Shown: in pieces, positions 42,952-52,348 of the stretch
How positions within the stretch are numbered: position 1 is the first letter of the stretch
Layout of the letters: each line of letters begins with the position of its first letter
Source: Betaproteobacteria bacterium
GTDB lineage: Bacteria > Pseudomonadota > Gammaproteobacteria > Burkholderiales > Thiobacillaceae
Assembly: GCA_016234655.1 (NCBI GenBank)
Contig: JACRAU010000011.1
Location: 62,001-126,000, forward strand
DNA: 64,000 bases
Direction: 5' to 3'
The notes under the pieces: model-generated
Databases searched by the model: none
Seen by the model: the letters and a program-made list of their open reading frames with translations, nothing else
Told to the model about the DNA's origin: nothing
Made by a program: the position numbers and the translations under genes

Positions 42952-43938
42952 ATGTCCACGCCACCCCAGCCGCCAACCGCCTACAACCGCGACGAAATCC
43001 GCGCCCGTTTGCGCGATACCCCGTTGCGCATCGGGCAAATCGATGTCAACGGGAAGTGCAACGCCAAGTGCTGGTACTGCCCGGTCAAGTATCAAGGCAA
43101 CCCGGCGGAATTCGCGGTGCAGATGCCGCTCGATCAGCTCGACTGCATCCTCGGCAGGCTGCGCGCCTCGCCGCTGATCTCGGACAACCTGCGCTTTCTC
43201 TACACGTCGCACTACAACGAGGTGCTGATCTACAAGCACTTCGCCGGATTAATCGAACTGTTCAGGCGCCACGGTTTCGCCACGATGATCCTGTCCAACG
43301 GCACGCCGCTGACGCCGGAGAAGATCGATCTCATCGTGACAAATAAGGATGTCGTCACCGGCATGGCCCTCAACATCCCCGCCTTGGACAAGGACGATTG
43401 GTCGCGTAAGGCTGGGCTGCCCGCGTCGACGCACCGTCTGCTGCTGCGCAACCTCGACTATCTACACGACAAATATCCCGCGCAGATACAGATCAACTGC
43501 GCCACCAGCGAGCAGGGCCTGCTCAATCAGGGCATCGGCAATACCAAGGCCGAGGTGGAGCAGATCGCCGCCGATTTTCGTGCGCGTTACCCGAATTTCA
43601 AAGTCACTCTGCAGGAATGGCTGACCGACCGTGCCGGCCGCCTGGGCGAATTGGATGTGCTGACTCGCAAGCGAAAGGCGCGCAGTCGGGTCATCGGTTG
43701 TGCCCATTCGCATAACCAGGGCAGCCGGGTCTATGGCTGGTTCCACATCAACGCCAAGGGCGATTTGTTCCTGTGCTGCGACGATTATGAAATGGAATAC
43801 CGTTTCGGGAATCTGCTGGACAAGTCGTTCGAAGACATTTGGCTCTCGGACGAGCACGTCGAGGCCATCGACCGTGCCCAAAACGGCATCTGTCTGAATT
43901 GCCAGTTCCGGGTTGAGGCAGCGGAACCGGCCGGTTGA
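42952..43938 (+). CDS. Radical SAM protein with SPASM-like C-terminal region
   Basis: The 328-residue protein has the radical SAM cluster motif CNAKCWYC (residues about 36-43, in IDVNGKCNAKCWYCPVKYQG). A C-terminal Cys set (GCAHSHNQG, DLFLCCDDYEMEYRFGNL, ICLNCQF) matches a SPASM/twitch auxiliary cluster region. Substrate unknown; relatives modify peptides or glycan precursors. It stands alone immediately right of the element, and the next gene is convergent. Confidence 0.85.
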   Translation: MSTPPQPPTAYNRDEIRARLRDTPLRIGQIDVNGKCNAKCWYCPVKYQGNPAEFAVQMPLDQLDCILGRLRASPLISDNLRFLYTSHYNEVLIYKHFAGLIELFRRHGFATMILSNGTPLTPEKIDLIVTNKDVVTGMALNIPALDKDDWSRKAGLPASTHRLLLRNLDYLHDKYPAQIQINCATSEQGLLNQGIGNTKAEVEQIAADFRARYPNFKVTLQEWLTDRAGRLGELDVLTRKRKARSRVIGCAHSHNQGSRVYGWFHINAKGDLFLCCDDYEMEYRFGNLLDKSFEDIWLSDEHVEAIDRAQNGICLNCQFRVEAAEPAG

Positions 43939-43941
43939 ATG

Positions 43942-44379
43942 TCAGGGGCAATTGGTCCTGGTCAGCGTATTCGTCCGAAAATCCATTGTCGTCGCCATCG
44001 TCTGGCGATTGTATTTCTGCCTGATCAGTTCCACGCTGCCGGCGAAGGTGACGGGATCGATCGTTACCCTCGCGATGGCGGTCTTGAAATCGCTGCCGGT
44101 CGATTTGGACCCGCTGAAGTTGCCGACCAAGCCGCCGCCACTGACGATCTCGACGGCGCCTGAGATGGCATATTGAGCACTGTCGCCATCGCCTTCATCG
44201 AATATGCCGGTGTAGGTGAAGTGGGTCGGCGCGGTCTGCGTGACCGAGAACCGTAGCAAGGTGCCTTTGTCCGTCAGCCAACAGACCTGCGCGATCTCTT
44301 CCGCTGTCGCGGGCTTGAGCCACAGAGAACCCAGAACAAATACCGCGCACGGGATAGCCAATTTGTTGAATGTGTTCAT
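43942..44379 (-). CDS. Small exported protein of unknown function
   Basis: A 145-residue protein with a signal peptide (AIPCAVFVLGSLWLKPATA). The mature part is beta-rich, with GTLLRFSVTQTAPTHFTYTG and AVEIVSGGGLVGNFSGSK, and a Cys near each end (QVCWLTD and RTNCP) that could form a disulphide. AAGGAG stands 7 bases before the ATG. It lies 30 bp downstream of the formate dehydrogenase gene on the same strand, possibly on the same transcript. No family is recognised. Confidence 0.7.
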   Translation of the reverse strand: MNTFNKLAIPCAVFVLGSLWLKPATAEEIAQVCWLTDKGTLLRFSVTQTAPTHFTYTGIFDEGDGDSAQYAISGAVEIVSGGGLVGNFSGSKSTGSDFKTAIARVTIDPVTFAGSVELIRQKYNRQTMATTMDFRTNTLTRTNCP

Positions 44380-44409
44380 GACAGGCTCCTTAAGGGTGAA
44401 CGTGAATGC

Positions 44410-47088
44410 TCATGGTGCCGGTTCGGCCAATTCAAGCGAAATGGCGGTCCGCTTATACTCCGGTGCCTTCACATAGCGGTCCCGGTGCGGACTGGTCACG
44501 GCATTGAGCCGCGCCGCCGGGTCGTGGAAGGTCGCGAACAGCTCGCCCGGTTTCATCATCCCACTAATTCGCAGCGGCAGCACGGCAGCGCCATGGCGGC
44601 TGCGCACCCGCACGCGCTGGCCGTTGCCCAGGCCGAGGCGCGCGGCATCCTGCGGCGAGATGTCCAGGGTATCGGTCGGCCGCAACAAAGTATTCGGCGT
44701 GCGGCCGGTCATGGTCGCGGCATTGAATTGATACAGCGTGCGGCCGGTGATGAGCAGGAAGGGAAACTCCTCGCTGGCCGATTCAGGGCTGGCATGGAAG
44801 TCCAGCCGTTTGAGCGCGGCGCGTGGACCGATGGGGAAGCGGTCGCGATGCAAGATCGCAGTGCCGGGGTGATCTGCGCTCGGGCAGGGCCATTGCAGGC
44901 CTTGCCGGTCCAGCCGGGCATAGTCGATGCCGGCGGCGCCGGGCCAGACCCGGGTAATTTCGTTCCATATCGGCTCGGCCGAGTCGAAGGCGAATTGCTC
45001 GCCGGCACCAAGGGCGCGGGCGAGATCGGCGACGATCCGCCAATCCGGCCGGGCATTGCCGGGGGCGGGCACGGCGGCACGGATACGCTGGATGCGCCGC
45101 TCGGCGTTCATGAAGGTGCCGTCCTTCTCGAAGCTCGAGGCGGCCGGCAGAAAGACATGGGCGAACTCGCGCGCGGTCTCGGTCAGGAACATATCCTGCA
45201 CCACCAAAAGCTCCAACGCGGCCAGGGCCTGGCGGGTCGATGCCATATTGGCGTTGGAGTGCAGGATGTCGTAGCCGATGCACCAAAGCCCTTTCAGTCG
45301 GCCGGCCGCGGCGGCGTCCATCATCTGCAGCATGTTCAGGCCCGTGTTGCTCGGCAGCGGTGCGCCCCAATGCCGGGCGAAGGCGTCGCGCGCGTCGTTC
45401 AGGCCGGCGCCGCCGGTCAGCGTGCCGGGGTCGCAGCCCATGTGCGCCGCGCCCTGCACGTTGTTCTGGCCGCGCAGCGGGTTCACGCCGGCGCCTTCGA
45501 TGCCGAGGTTGCCGGTGAGCAGCGCCAGGTTGACCAAGGCCATCACCGATTCGGTGCCTTGCACGTGCTCGGTCATGCCCAGGCCATGCACCTGCAGGGC
45601 CGGCTTTACGCTGGCATAGAGGCGGGCGGCTTGGCGGATCAGGTCGGCTGACACGCCGCACAGCGGCGCGGCCCGTTCCGGCGTCCAGTCGCCCAGGTGG
45701 TCGACGAAGGCGTCGAACTCGTCCACCCGCCCCGCGACGAACGCGGCGTCGTATAGGCCTTCGCTCACGATCACCTGGGCCATCGCATTGAACAAGGGGA
45801 TATTGCCGCCGGGGCGTGGTGCCAAGTGCAGGTCGGCGATGCCGGCCAATTCGATGCGACGCGGGTCGAGCACGATCAGCCTGGCGCCTCGCAGCACCGC
45901 CTGGCGGATGCGCTCGCCGATGATCGGGTGGTTCTCGGTGGGGTTGGCGCCGCAGACCATGATGAGTTGGGCGCGCTCGATGTCGTCGTAGGAATTGGTC
46001 GCAGCCCCGGCGCCCAGCATCATTTTCATCGCCGCCGCCGTCGGCGTATGACAGACCCGAGCGCAGCAGTCGACGTTGTTGGTGCCAAGCACGAGGCGGC
46101 TAAATTTCTGCGCGAGGTAGTTGTCCTCGTTGCTGGCGCGCGCGGAACCGAGCACGGCCAGGCTGTCGGCGCCGTCGCGCCGCTTGATCCGGGTCATCTC
46201 GGCCGCGACGAAGGCGATGGCCTCGTCCCACGCCACCTCATGCCATTGGCCATTGCGCCGAATCATCGGCGCCGTCACCCGGTCCGGCGCATGGTTGAAG
46301 TCGAAGGCATAGCGCCCCTTCACGCACAGGTGGCCCTTGTTCACCGGCGCCTCCAGCACCGGGCGCGTGGCGACGACGCGGCCGTCACGGCTGCCCAGTT
46401 CCAGCTCGCAGCCGGTGCCGCAATAGGGGCAGGTGGTGCGGGTCCACTGCGTGGCCGGCGGCCGACCCATATTGAACTTGTCGTCGATGGCGCCGCTCGG
46501 GCAGGTGTCGGCACAGGCGCCGCAGCTCACGCAGGCGCTGTCCAACAGCGAATCGGCCCCGGCCGGCACGATATGGGTATGCTCGCCACGGCCGAGGGCA
46601 TGCCAGACCGATCGGCCCTGTAATTCCTGGCAGATATGGACGCAGCGAAAGCAGCTCACGCAGCGGCGCATGTCGACGCTGAGATAGGGGTGGCTGGCGT
46701 CGATGAACGGCACGCCGGGCACGGCTTCGCCCAGCGCCGTCACGCCATAGCTGCGCAATAGTTTGTGGAAGGGCTTGTCCGGCTCGTGTTCGACCGCCTC
46801 GGGCGGGTAGTGCCGGGCCAGCCAAGCGAGCAGGGTGCGCCGCTCGGCCTCGATCTCGGCGGTATGGGTGGCGACTTGCATGCCGTCTTCGGCCGGGGTG
46901 TTGCAGGCGCTGACCAGGCCTTCGCAACCGGCCACCTGCACCAGGCACAGCCGGCAGCCGCCGATGGGTTTCAGGCGCGGGTCGTGGCACAGGGTCGGCA
47001 CCTCGCAGCCGATCCGGCGCAAGGCCTGGAGCAGGGTCAGGCCCACTGGGACGCGATGGGATTGGCCGTTGACGATCAAGGTGTGCAT
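44410..47088 (-). CDS. Formate dehydrogenase-like molybdopterin oxidoreductase, catalytic subunit
   Basis: The 892-residue protein has an N-terminal 2Fe-2S ferredoxin domain, a His/Cys 4Fe-4S region, a two-cluster ferredoxin domain (CVSCFRCVHICQ, CVSCGACADTCPSGAI), and the Mo-bisPGD catalytic domain. The latter opens CPYCGTGC and has the active-site Cys in CCARVCHTP. This is the architecture of the catalytic subunit of NAD-linked, cytoplasmic FDHs (FdsA/FdhA), with Cys rather than selenocysteine. The partner NADH-side subunits FdsB/FdsG are not adjacent, so it may exchange electrons with ferredoxin from the preceding oxidoreductase. Its start overlaps the acyl-CoA ligase stop (ATGA). Confidence 0.9.
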   Translation of the reverse strand: MHTLIVNGQSHRVPVGLTLLQALRRIGCEVPTLCHDPRLKPIGGCRLCLVQVAGCEGLVSACNTPAEDGMQVATHTAEIEAERRTLLAWLARHYPPEAVEHEPDKPFHKLLRSYGVTALGEAVPGVPFIDASHPYLSVDMRRCVSCFRCVHICQELQGRSVWHALGRGEHTHIVPAGADSLLDSACVSCGACADTCPSGAIDDKFNMGRPPATQWTRTTCPYCGTGCELELGSRDGRVVATRPVLEAPVNKGHLCVKGRYAFDFNHAPDRVTAPMIRRNGQWHEVAWDEAIAFVAAEMTRIKRRDGADSLAVLGSARASNEDNYLAQKFSRLVLGTNNVDCCARVCHTPTAAAMKMMLGAGAATNSYDDIERAQLIMVCGANPTENHPIIGERIRQAVLRGARLIVLDPRRIELAGIADLHLAPRPGGNIPLFNAMAQVIVSEGLYDAAFVAGRVDEFDAFVDHLGDWTPERAAPLCGVSADLIRQAARLYASVKPALQVHGLGMTEHVQGTESVMALVNLALLTGNLGIEGAGVNPLRGQNNVQGAAHMGCDPGTLTGGAGLNDARDAFARHWGAPLPSNTGLNMLQMMDAAAAGRLKGLWCIGYDILHSNANMASTRQALAALELLVVQDMFLTETAREFAHVFLPAASSFEKDGTFMNAERRIQRIRAAVPAPGNARPDWRIVADLARALGAGEQFAFDSAEPIWNEITRVWPGAAGIDYARLDRQGLQWPCPSADHPGTAILHRDRFPIGPRAALKRLDFHASPESASEEFPFLLITGRTLYQFNAATMTGRTPNTLLRPTDTLDISPQDAARLGLGNGQRVRVRSRHGAAVLPLRISGMMKPGELFATFHDPAARLNAVTSPHRDRYVKAPEYKRTAISLELAEPAP

Positions 47089-48800
47089 CAAACCGATTCT
47101 CCCGCATGGGCTAATTTATCCTGGGCGATCTCCCGCATCCGAAATTTTTGCAGCTTGCCGGTTACCGTGGTCGGAAATTCGTCGACGAACCAGACGTATT
47201 TCGGCACCTTGAAGTGGGCGATCTGGCCCCGGCAGAAGTCCTTTATCTCCTGTTCGCTTGCGCTCTGGCCGGCGCGTAACTGGACCCAGGCCATCACCGC
47301 CTCGCCGTAGAAGGCGTCCGGCACGCCGAACACCGCGACCTGGGCGACCTTGGGATGGCTGAACAGGAATTCCTCGATCTCGGCCGGGTAGATGTTCTCG
47401 CCGCCGCGGATGATCATGTCCTTCAGCCGGCCGGTGATGCGGACATAGCCCTCCGCGTCCATGGTGCCCAGGTCGCCGGAACGCAGCCAGCCGGCGCTGT
47501 CGATGGCCTTGTGGGTGGCGGCCTCGTCGCCATAGTAACCGCGCATGAGGTGATAGCCGCGAAAACAGACCTCGCCCACCTCGCCGCAAGGCAGGGTCCG
47601 GCCGCTCTGCACGTCGACCACCTTGACCTCCTGGTGCGGCAGGTTGGTGCCCACGGTCTCGGTGCGGCGCGCGAAGTTGTCGTCGGCCGAGGTCAGGTGG
47701 GTCAGCGGCGAGGCCTCGGTCTCGCCGTAGCCGATCAGGATCTCGGTGCAGTGCATCTCCGCGATCACCCGTTTCATCAACGCCGGCGGGCAGGGGGCGC
47801 CGGCCATGATGCCGGTGCGCAGGCTGGACAGGTCGTATTGCTTGAAGGTCGGCTGTTCCAACTCGGCGATGAACATGGTCGGCACGCCGTGCACGGCGGT
47901 ACAGCGTTCCTGGGCGATGGCACGTAGCACCGCCTCGGCCTCGAAGTGCTCGCAGGCGATCACCGCGCAGGCGCCGACCGACAGGCAGAGCAGGTTGGCC
48001 AGCACCATGCCGAAGCAATGGTAGAACGGCACCGGCACCGCCAGCCTGTCCCGTTCGGTGAAGCGCATCGCCCGCGCCGAGAAGTAGGCATTGTTCAGGA
48101 TGTTGTGGTGGGTCAAGACCACCGCCTTGGGAAAGCCGGTGGTGCCCGAGGTGTATTGGATGTTGATCGGATCGTCGCGGTCCAGCGCCGCACTGGCCGC
48201 GGCCAGTTGCTCGGTAGAAACCGCCGAGCCGGCCGCCAGCACCTCTTGCCACAGGGTAAAGCCGGGCTGGGGCCGAGCGGTCTGTTCCGGCCGGGCCGGG
48301 TCGTACAGCACCACGCGGCGCAGCATGGGCAGCTTGGCGCTGTGCAGCTCGGTCTCGTTGCCTTGCAGCTCGGGCAGCAATTCGCCGAGCATGGCCACGT
48401 AGTCGCTACCGCGGAAGGCGGGGATCAGGAACAGGGCCTGCACCTCCGAGCGCTTGAGCGAGTATTCCAGCTCGTGCGCCCGATAGGCCGGGTTGATGTT
48501 GACCAGCACCGCGCCGATGCGTGCGGTGGCCATTTGCAAGAGCAGCCACTCGATGTTGTTGGTCGACCAGATGCCGATGCGGTCGCCCTTGCCGTAGCCC
48601 AGGCCGATCAGGCCACGGGCGAGCCGGTCGATCTCCTGGGCCAATTGCGCGTAATTCAGCCGGCGTTGCTGCGGCAGCGAGACCACGGCTTCGTTGTCCG
48701 CATAGGCCTGCGCGATGGCGGCGAAATGCTGCGGGATGGTGGCGCCGAGCAGCGGGGTATCGCCGCCGCGATGGCAGTAGCTAGCCGTCAGTCCGCTCAT
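47088..48800 (-). CDS. AMP-forming acyl-CoA ligase
   Basis: The 570-residue adenylate-forming enzyme carries all core motifs: [64 protein letters not shown] and the catalytic-Lys TVTGKLQKF. It activates a carboxylic acid to acyl-CoA; chain length cannot be set. Starts and stops overlap the flanking porB and FDH genes by 1-4 bases, so it is fully within the operon. With the upstream oxidoreductase it could either consume the acid produced or prime acyl-CoA for reductive carboxylation. Confidence 0.92.
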   Translation of the reverse strand: MSGLTASYCHRGGDTPLLGATIPQHFAAIAQAYADNEAVVSLPQQRRLNYAQLAQEIDRLARGLIGLGYGKGDRIGIWSTNNIEWLLLQMATARIGAVLVNINPAYRAHELEYSLKRSEVQALFLIPAFRGSDYVAMLGELLPELQGNETELHSAKLPMLRRVVLYDPARPEQTARPQPGFTLWQEVLAAGSAVSTEQLAAASAALDRDDPINIQYTSGTTGFPKAVVLTHHNILNNAYFSARAMRFTERDRLAVPVPFYHCFGMVLANLLCLSVGACAVIACEHFEAEAVLRAIAQERCTAVHGVPTMFIAELEQPTFKQYDLSSLRTGIMAGAPCPPALMKRVIAEMHCTEILIGYGETEASPLTHLTSADDNFARRTETVGTNLPHQEVKVVDVQSGRTLPCGEVGEVCFRGYHLMRGYYGDEAATHKAIDSAGWLRSGDLGTMDAEGYVRITGRLKDMIIRGGENIYPAEIEEFLFSHPKVAQVAVFGVPDAFYGEAVMAWVQLRAGQSASEQEIKDFCRGQIAHFKVPKYVWFVDEFPTTVTGKLQKFRMREIAQDKLAHAGESV

Positions 48801-49729
48801 CGAGCGCCCTCGACCGCCGCCCAATAGGCATCCACCCGCGCCTGGATGTCGGCGATCAGCGCCTCGTCGCGTTGCGGCGCGAACAGGTGGGCGAAGCGGC
48901 CTTGTTTCTTCAGGTATCCCTCTACCGGCGCGCGCTCGCTCGGCACCTTGGTATGGGTGACTTGGCCGTTTTCGTATTCCTTGAGCGGCCAGATGCCGGC
49001 CTTCACCGCGAGCTTGCCCACCTCCACGGTCTCCATCGGGTCGAAGTCCCAGCCGGTCGGGCAGGGCGCCAACGCGATGATCAGGCGCGGCCCCTTCATG
49101 GCCTTGGCCTTCTCGATCTTGCGCGCCAGGTCCAGCGGTTCGGTGCCGATCACCGTCGCGACATAGGCCGGCCGGTGCGCGGCCCAGATTGCGAACAGGT
49201 CCTTCTTGTAGCCGCCGAAGCCCGCCGGGCCGGTGGCGGTGGCCGTCCGGGCGCCATGCGGCGTGGCCGGCGAGGTCTGCTGGCCGGTGTTGCCGTAGCC
49301 CTCGTTGTCGTAGCACAGATAGAGGAAATCCAGCCCGCGCTCGATCGCGCCGGAGGTCGCGGACAGGCCCATGCCGTAGGCGGAGCCGTCGCCGGTCAGC
49401 ACCGCGACGGCCAGGTCTTCCTCCGGCTTCAGCCGGCCCCTGGCCAGCAGGATATCCAGCGCATCGCGCACGCCCTGGGCGCCGGCCGGGGCGGAGGACA
49501 TCGAGGTATAGAGCCAGGAGCCGCGGAAGGGCGTGAACGGATACACCGCCAGCAAGGTCATGCAGCCGGCCGCGTTCACGAACACCGTCTTCTCGCCGAG
49601 GATGTCGTAGACCTCGTGCAAGGCCTGCAAGCCGCCGCAGCCGGCGCACATCGGCGTGCCGGCGCCGAGGATGCGGGTCGACGGCAGGTCCTTCATGCGC
49701 TTGTAGAGGGTGACGGTCTGCTCGCTCAT
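48797..49729 (-). CDS. porB: 2-oxoacid:ferredoxin oxidoreductase, beta (TPP) subunit
   Basis: The 310-residue TPP-binding subunit has the Cys-containing start [17 protein letters not shown], and the GDGSAYGMG and [15 protein letters not shown] motifs of the pyruvate/2-oxoisovalerate oxidoreductase family. Two Cys (MCAGC) and others ([14 protein letters not shown]) probably bind a 4Fe-4S cluster. Substrate could be pyruvate, a branched-chain oxoacid or an aryl-glyoxylate. It is separated from porA by the inserted GxxExxY cassette and overlaps the ligase gene. Confidence 0.9.
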   Translation of the reverse strand: MSEQTVTLYKRMKDLPSTRILGAGTPMCAGCGGLQALHEVYDILGEKTVFVNAAGCMTLLAVYPFTPFRGSWLYTSMSSAPAGAQGVRDALDILLARGRLKPEEDLAVAVLTGDGSAYGMGLSATSGAIERGLDFLYLCYDNEGYGNTGQQTSPATPHGARTATATGPAGFGGYKKDLFAIWAAHRPAYVATVIGTEPLDLARKIEKAKAMKGPRLIIALAPCPTGWDFDPMETVEVGKLAVKAGIWPLKEYENGQVTHTKVPSERAPVEGYLKKQGRFAHLFAPQRDEALIADIQARVDAYWAAVEGAR

Positions 49730-49742
49730 GCTTGTTTCCTTT

Positions 49743-50174
49743 TATCCACAGATTACGCAGATGAACGCAGATTTTCTGGCGGGGTAAACACCATGCGTTT
49801 GTGTTGGAGCATGGGCGCACCGAAATTCAGTAGCAAGCCGCGCGCGAAACCGGTCGCCTTCAAGTAGTTGATAAGCTGCGCAGTCTCACCATTCCCAATC
49901 GTGGTCATGGCCTTGAGTTCGACGATGATGGAGTCGAAGCAGATGAAATCCGCGCGGTAAGCCGTTGCCAGCTTATGGTTCTTGTATCGAATATCGAGCC
50001 CCTCTTCCCGCCGAAAGGGGAGACCACGTTGCGCAAATTCCAGCGCCAATGCTTCTTGGTATACCGCCTCCAGAAACCCATGCCCCAAATGAGAATGGAC
50101 TTCCATAGCCGCGCCGATAATCGCGTAAATCTGTGAATCGCGCTTATCTGCGTCCATCTGTGTAATCTGCGGAT
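49743..50174 (-). mobile_element. GxxExxY cassette with ~29-bp terminal inverted repeats
   Basis: The left end (49743-49773) and right end (50145-50174) are inverted copies of a sequence of form ATCTGCGTnCATCTGnGTAATCTGnGGAT, matching at about 26 of 29 positions. Each contains three tandem ATCTGnG units about 10 bp apart. The only gene between them is the GxxExxY ORF. The cassette sits exactly between the porA stop and the porB ribosome-binding site, in an operon whose other junctions are overlaps, so it looks inserted. Confidence 0.6.
49753..50157 (-). CDS. GxxExxY protein (PD-(D/E)XK-like family)
   Basis: The 134-residue protein has the signature [13 protein letters not shown] (GxxExxY), and the nuclease-like core [18 protein letters not shown] and IIVELKAM, where the Asp and ExK resemble a PD-(D/E)XK site. 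Function is unknown; the gene is widely dispersed and often surrounded by repeats. The ATG at 50157 is used; a TTG 21 bases upstream would start inside the inverted repeat. In either case the first codons are part of the repeat. Confidence 0.82.
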   Translation of the reverse strand: MDADKRDSQIYAIIGAAMEVHSHLGHGFLEAVYQEALALEFAQRGLPFRREEGLDIRYKNHKLATAYRADFICFDSIIVELKAMTTIGNGETAQLINYLKATGFARGLLLNFGAPMLQHKRMVFTPPENLRSSA

Positions 50175-51416
50175 TCAAGATTTTCCCTCCTTGCGCTCGA
50201 TATGGGCGATGGCCTGCATCTTGCGCACCTCGCGCAACTCGTTCTTGGTGAACAGCAGGCGCGGCGGCGGGGTGATGCCGGTCTCTGCCGCCTGACGCAC
50301 GACGCGGATCATCTCGAAAAACTCTTCGGGACCGATGTCGCGGCCGCCCAGGCCGCCGATGAAGCTGGCCAAGATGGGCGGTGCATCCGGCTGGCCATAG
50401 AGCACCGAGGCCAGCTCGCCGTGCAGGATGCCGCCCTTGCCCAGGGACAGGTTCTGGTCGACCACCGCCACGCCGCGCTTGCCGGCCAGGGCCCCGCGCA
50501 AGGCTGCGTCCGGGTACGGCCGCAGCAGCCGGGGCCGGACCAAGCCGACCCGCCAGCCGGCTTCGCGCATGCGGTCCACCGCGTCCTTGGCCTTGGTCGC
50601 GAACGAGCCGATCATGAACAGCACGAATTCCGCGTCGTCGCTACGGTAGGTCTCGACCGCGGCGTAGTCGCGGCCGAATTGCGCGGCGAACTCGGCCGCG
50701 ATCGCCTCGTAGGCGGGCAGGCCTTGCAGCGCGGCTAGGTGGTTTTCATAGCGGAAATAGGAATAGGGGCTGGAGCCGAGCACGGCCACGCCCTGGCTGA
50801 CCGGCTCGCCGGCATGGAAGCGGGTGGTCTCGGCATCGTAGCCGGGTAGAAAGCGGTCGACCGCCGCCGGCTCGGGAATCTCGACCGGCTCGCGAGTGAA
50901 CGACAGGTAGAAACCGTCCAGGTTGACCAGCACCGGCAGGCGCACCTTGTGGTGTTCGGCCAGGCGGTAGGCGATCAGGGTCTGGTCCAGCACCTCCTGG
51001 CAGGTGGCGCAGTGCACTTGCAGGAAGCCGCTGTCGCGCGCGGCGAGCACATCGTTGTGGTCCGGCTCCAGGGTCAGCGGCGTCTGCAAGCCGCGCGACA
51101 CGTTGACCAACACGAACGGCGCGCGCATGCCCGGCACGCTGTAGAGCATCTCCATCGCATACATCAGGCCCTGGCTGGAAGTGGCGGTGAACACCCGCAC
51201 GCCGGTGGCCGCCGCCGCACCGGCCGCGGTGATCATGGAGTGCTCCGATTCCAGCATGACCATGCGGCAATCGAACTCGTCATGGTCGATCCAGCCAGCC
51301 AGGGTCTCGATGATCTCGGTCTGCGGCGTGATCGGAAAGACCGGCACGTATTCGGCCCGGGCTAGCCGCGCGCCCCAAGCGGCGGCCTGATTGCCGGTGA
51401 TGAGGACACGGGTCAT
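50175..51416 (-). CDS. porA: 2-oxoacid:ferredoxin oxidoreductase, alpha subunit
   Basis: The 413-residue subunit begins MTRVLITGNQAAAWGARLARAEYVPVFPITPQTEIIETL, typical of PorA and relatives. It carries ESEHSMITAAGAAAATGVRVFTATSSQGL, which forms the TPP-pyrimidine and substrate side, and a C-terminal domain with KRGVAVVDQNLSLGKGG. It overlaps the gamma-delta gene by 4 bases. The gamma-delta/alpha/beta order is that of pyruvate or 2-oxoisovalerate enzymes and of phenylglyoxylate dehydrogenase (Pad) types. Confidence 0.92.
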   Translation of the reverse strand: MTRVLITGNQAAAWGARLARAEYVPVFPITPQTEIIETLAGWIDHDEFDCRMVMLESEHSMITAAGAAAATGVRVFTATSSQGLMYAMEMLYSVPGMRAPFVLVNVSRGLQTPLTLEPDHNDVLAARDSGFLQVHCATCQEVLDQTLIAYRLAEHHKVRLPVLVNLDGFYLSFTREPVEIPEPAAVDRFLPGYDAETTRFHAGEPVSQGVAVLGSSPYSYFRYENHLAALQGLPAYEAIAAEFAAQFGRDYAAVETYRSDDAEFVLFMIGSFATKAKDAVDRMREAGWRVGLVRPRLLRPYPDAALRGALAGKRGVAVVDQNLSLGKGGILHGELASVLYGQPDAPPILASFIGGLGGRDIGPEEFFEMIRVVRQAAETGITPPPRLLFTKNELREVRKMQAIAHIERKEGKS

Positions 51417-52327
51417 GGCTTGGCCTCCGAGAACTGGCGTTCCGGCACGGCGGCGATCGCGTGCGGCGGGCATTGGGCGACGCAGATCATGCAGCCCTTG
51501 CAGTGGTCATAGTCGATCTCCGGCCGGCCGGCGACGACCTTGATCGCGCTGTCCGGACAGAATTCGCTGCACACCCACCAGCAATGGTTGCAGCGCTCGT
51601 AGTCGATCACCGGGCGCAGGATGCGCCACAGGCCGGTGCGTACCTCGACGCTGGTCGCGCCGGCGTGGATGGCGGCGGCGGCCGCATCCGCCGGGTCGAC
51701 CGGCAGCTCGACCCAAGCGGGCGCCGGTGCCCGATCGAGGCCGACGGCCGTGCCCTCGCCGACGCAGCCGGCGTGCTCGGCCATGGCGTCGAAGGCGGCG
51801 AGGGCCTGATCCAGGTTGCGTTGGATCACTTGCTCGCCATGGGCCGCCAGTTCCTGGTGCAAGGCGGCCACCAGCGTCTCGCGCGGGATGACCCCGAGCA
51901 GCCGGGCCGCCGCGCCGGCACAGGTGGCACCGACGAAGCGCAGTTCCGCGCGGTCGGCCGCCTCGGCCGGTAGGGTGAGCAGGGTGCCGGGGTAATTGAG
52001 CCGGTGGCGCCAGGTCTCGGCGTCGTCGCCGGTGTTGAGCAGCATCACCGTGCGCGGGCCGGCGCCTTGCAACACCCCGGCCAGCGGCACCGGCACCAAG
52101 CTGTCGTCGGCCACGATCACCAGGTCGGGCTCGCGGATCACGCCGCGTTCGAAGATCGGCCCTTTCGCCGCTCGGACGAAGGCGAAAATCGGCGCGCCGC
52201 GTCGTTCCGCGCCATAGCGCGGAGCGTCCTGCACCTGGTAGCCGGCCAGAAAGAAGGCCGTGCCCAACAGGCGGCTCGCCGTCTTCATGCCCTGGCCGCC
52301 CCGGCCGTGAAAGCGGATGCGATACAT
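51413..52327 (-). CDS. porG: 2-oxoacid:ferredoxin oxidoreductase, fused gamma-delta subunit
   Basis: A 304-residue fusion. Residues 1-180 are the gamma domain (MYRIRFHGRGGQGMKTASRLLG, APRYGAERRGAPIFAFVR). The C-terminal ~75 residues are a delta ferredoxin with two 4Fe-4S motifs, CNHCWWVCSEFC and CKGCMICVAQC. The first motif has three, not two, residues between its second and third Cys. It begins 21 bp after the amino-acid dehydrogenase stop and is coupled with porA. Electrons leave via these clusters to soluble ferredoxin or directly to the FDH-like protein. Confidence 0.9.
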   Translation of the reverse strand: MYRIRFHGRGGQGMKTASRLLGTAFFLAGYQVQDAPRYGAERRGAPIFAFVRAAKGPIFERGVIREPDLVIVADDSLVPVPLAGVLQGAGPRTVMLLNTGDDAETWRHRLNYPGTLLTLPAEAADRAELRFVGATCAGAAARLLGVIPRETLVAALHQELAAHGEQVIQRNLDQALAAFDAMAEHAGCVGEGTAVGLDRAPAPAWVELPVDPADAAAAAIHAGATSVEVRTGLWRILRPVIDYERCNHCWWVCSEFCPDSAIKVVAGRPEIDYDHCKGCMICVAQCPPHAIAAVPERQFSEAKP

Positions 52328-52348
52328 GCTGACTCCCCGTCGATCTCG

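Noticed and set aside
48801..49820. N-terminal extension of the acyl-CoA ligase frame
   Set aside because: It overlaps porB in another frame and has Arg-rich shadow composition; the ligase begins at the ATG overlapping the porB stop.
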